From Haplomitrium mnioides (Eukaryota; Marchantiophyta; Haplomitriopsida; Calobryales), in contig JBNGIS010016429.1 in the NCBI GenBank assembly GCA_049999725.1, forward strand, positions 1 to 20,733: DNA of 20,733 nucleotides, in the 5' to 3' direction. How positions within the stretch are numbered: the first letter of the stretch is position 1; each line of letters opens with the position of its first letter. The translations under genes were made by a program, and so were the position numbers. The notes below the pieces were generated by a model. The model worked only from the letters and a program-made list of their open reading frames with translations, had not been told where the DNA came from and made no database searches. This document shows, piece after piece, positions 19,828 through 20,733 of the stretch.

Positions 19828-20138
19828 CAAACCTTACTCTACCTTATAGTTAACTAAACCTTCTAACTCAAGCTTATAGTTAACCAAACCCTACCAAATC
19901 ATTTAACTACATTTTGCAAACCTTACTCCACTATGTAGTTCACTAAAGGTTCTAGCCTTACCTTGTAGTTAACTAAACCTTCTAACTCTGACTTATAGTT
20001 AACCCAGCCCTACTCAATCAGTTTACTACAACTTCCGAACCTGACTCTACCTTCTAGCTAACTAAACCTTCTTACTCCAGCTTAAAGTTAACCAAGCCCG
20101 ACGGAATCATTTTACTACAACTTCCAAACCTTACTCCA
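19828..20138 (+). repeat. Recent 416-bp-spaced duplication, copy 2
   Basis: Second copy of 19412-19722. Differences include GTTCACTAAAGG for GTTCGCTAAAGG, CAGTTTACTAC, CCGAACC, TTCTTACTCC and CTTAAAGTT. It ends at an unusual CACTACGTTATCAAC (about 20136-20150), where the normal A1 end is CACTATGTAGTTCAC; this altered A1 end may mark the breakpoint. Confidence 0.85.
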
Positions 20139-20416
20139 CTACGTTATCAACTAAAGCTTCTAGCCTTACCTTATAGTTAAGTAAACCTTCTAACTCTGAG
20201 TTATAGTTAACCCAGCCCTACTCAATCAGTTAACTACAACTTCCAAACCTGACTCTACCTTGTAGTTAACAAAACATTCTAACTCCAGCTTATACTTAAC
20301 CAAGCCCTAGCGAATCATTTTACTACAACTTCCAAACCTTACTGAACTATGTAGTTCACTAAAACTTCTAGCCTTACCTTATAGTTAACTCAACATTCTA
20401 ACTCTAACTTATAGTT

Positions 20417-20636
20417 AACCTAGCCAACCTCAATCAGTTAACTACAACTTTCGAACCTGACTCTATCTTGTAGTTAACTAAACCTTCTAACTCCAGTTTA
20501 TACTTAACAAAACCCTACTAAATCATCTAACTAAAACTTCCAAACCTTACTCCACTATGTAGTTCGCTAAAGGTTCTAGCCTTACCTTGTAGTTAACAAA
20601 CCCTTACAACTCTGACTTATGGTTAACCCAGCCCTA
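20417..20636 (+). repeat. Marker block AACCTAGCC ... ACTAAATCATCTAACT, copy 3 of 3
   Basis: Relative of 12301-12520 and 13133-13352, here near the right edge. It keeps AACCTAGCCAACC, TTATACTTAAC, CCCTACTAAATCATCTAACT, GTTCGCTAAAGGTTC and TTATGGTTAACCC. It is closer to copy 1 (AGCCAACCTCAATC) than to copy 2 (AGCCAAAGTCAATC). Confidence 0.75.
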
Positions 20637-20733
20637 CTCAATCAGTTAACTACAACTTCCCAACCTGACTCCACCTTGCAGTTAACTAAACCTTCTAACT
20701 CCAGCTTAAAGTTAACCAAGCCCTACCAAACCA

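Larger units (their letters stand above)
407..20733 (+). repeat. Tandem satellite array, 208-bp unit built of seven ~30-bp monomers
   Basis: One head-to-tail array fills the rest of the window and runs off the right edge. The modal unit is 208 bp: A1 30, A2 30, A3 30, A4 29, B1 30, B2 30, B3 29. Monomers typically begin CTAAACC, CTTCCAAACC or CC(A/C)AGCCC and end in TAGTTAA or TTAACTACAA. All copies have the same orientation; I found no inversion and no inserted transposon. The forward monomer has stops in all three frames, and the reverse strand is open for only about 25-30 codons before TAA, TAG or TGA, so the array is not protein-coding. The consensus has about 37-38% GC with strong C-over-G bias on this strand. 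HindIII sites (AAGCTT, A1/A2 junction) and HpaI sites (GTTAAC) recur in each unit. A centromeric, pericentromeric or subtelomeric role is inferred from class only; the family is unknown to me. Confidence 0.96.
9844..20733 (+). repeat. Right array domain, without B'; GTTCGCTAAAGGTTC variants
   Basis: The same 208-bp architecture continues with a different set of variants. The A1/A2 junction GTTCGCTAAAGGTTC occurs near 10287, 12452, 13284, 14317, 17228, 19528 and 20560, with a GCTTAAGG form near 17850. In the left domain I saw only a related TTTGCTAAAGGTTC near 1615. Other right-domain marks are TTATACTTAACC in B2, GCTCATAGTTAACC with ACCATGTAG, and ACTATATAG. Longer repeats within this domain are listed separately. 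The array is still in full register at the right edge, so its true end is not in the window. Confidence 0.7.

Noticed and set aside
407-20733. Repetitive protein gene (tandem peptide repeats) read from the array
   Set aside because: The forward monomer has TAA, TAG or TAA-type stops in all three frames. The reverse frame that stays open within one monomer closes in A1' (GAG TAA), in A4' (AAC TGA) and at TAG near the 29-bp monomers, leaving runs of about 25-30 codons without a start.
407-20733. CRISPR array, because of evenly spaced ~30-bp repeats
   Set aside because: There are no unique spacers. Both the repeats and the sequence between them are related monomers, and the array has no leader or cas genes. 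The period is continuous.
552-20733. Interstitial telomere-like DNA (CTAAACC, ACCCTA, and CTAAACCCTC at about 1027 and 1859 resemble plant CCCTAAA)
   Set aside because: I found no two consecutive perfect CCCTAAA heptamers. The resemblance is scattered single motifs in a 30-bp context. A remote telomeric origin of the monomer cannot be tested by eye.
407-20733. CENP-B box-like motif
   Set aside because: No match to the TTCG....A..CGGG pattern was found; the unit has few CpG and few G on this strand.
552-20733. G-quadruplex on the reverse strand, from CCCAGCCC in A4
   Set aside because: A typical unit has only a few C-triplets, widely spaced apart from the pair in A4. Four closely spaced G-tracts are not available.
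407-20733. rRNA spacer (IGS) subrepeats
   Set aside because: No rRNA coding sequence or conserved rDNA promoter element is in the window, and an array of more than 20 kb without a gene is longer than expected for spacer subrepeats. Not strictly excluded.

Overview
This window is almost entirely non-coding satellite DNA. About 406 bases of AT-rich, apparently unique sequence at the left edge pass through a degenerate zone into a head-to-tail tandem array. The array runs from about position 407 to the right end and continues beyond it. A large regular array, no usable reading frame on either strand, and no rRNA, tRNA or bacterial gene together point to a eukaryotic nuclear genome: pericentromeric, centromeric or subtelomeric heterochromatin, or a knob. 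A plant is my best guess, but only from the general look of the flank and repeat. I do not recognise the satellite family and give it no name. The window starts with AAGCTT, which would fit a HindIII clone end but may be chance.

The array has three levels. (1) The elementary monomer is about 30 bp, typically starting CTAAACCTTCTAACT and ending TTATAGTTAA. (2) Seven diverged monomers make a 208-bp unit, read as a four-monomer block A (A1-A4: 30+30+30+29 = 119 bp) plus a three-monomer block B (B1-B3: 30+30+29 = 89 bp). A and B are related; A has one extra internal monomer. (3) The 208-bp units form longer repeats that share diagnostic variants, at offsets that are multiples of 208 (416, 832, 1040, 1248) or those multiples plus extra B blocks. 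I estimate about 97 copies of the 208-bp unit, or nearly 700 monomers, all in one orientation.

Layout: 1-406 flank, with a weak imperfect inverted repeat at 276-362; 407-551 degenerate array edge; 552-9843 left domain, marked by a B variant reading GATAAAC (called B') and by extra B blocks, with a 10-N assembly gap at 1159-1168; 9844-20733 right domain, without B' and rich in a GTTCGCTAAAGGTTC variant. Within the right domain lie a 4.03-kb-spaced duplication (10028-11330 and 14061-15333), a three-copy block (15387, 16651, 18657) and a young 416-bp tandem duplication (19412-20138).

No genes work together here. What the sequence records is array evolution. Insertions and deletions fall on whole 30-bp monomers or whole 89-bp B blocks, as expected from unequal exchange between out-of-register monomers. 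Two other properties stand out: a perfect 12-bp dyad recurring about once per 208 bp, and strong strand asymmetry (62 C against 16 G in my 208-bp consensus). All counts and alignments were made by eye.
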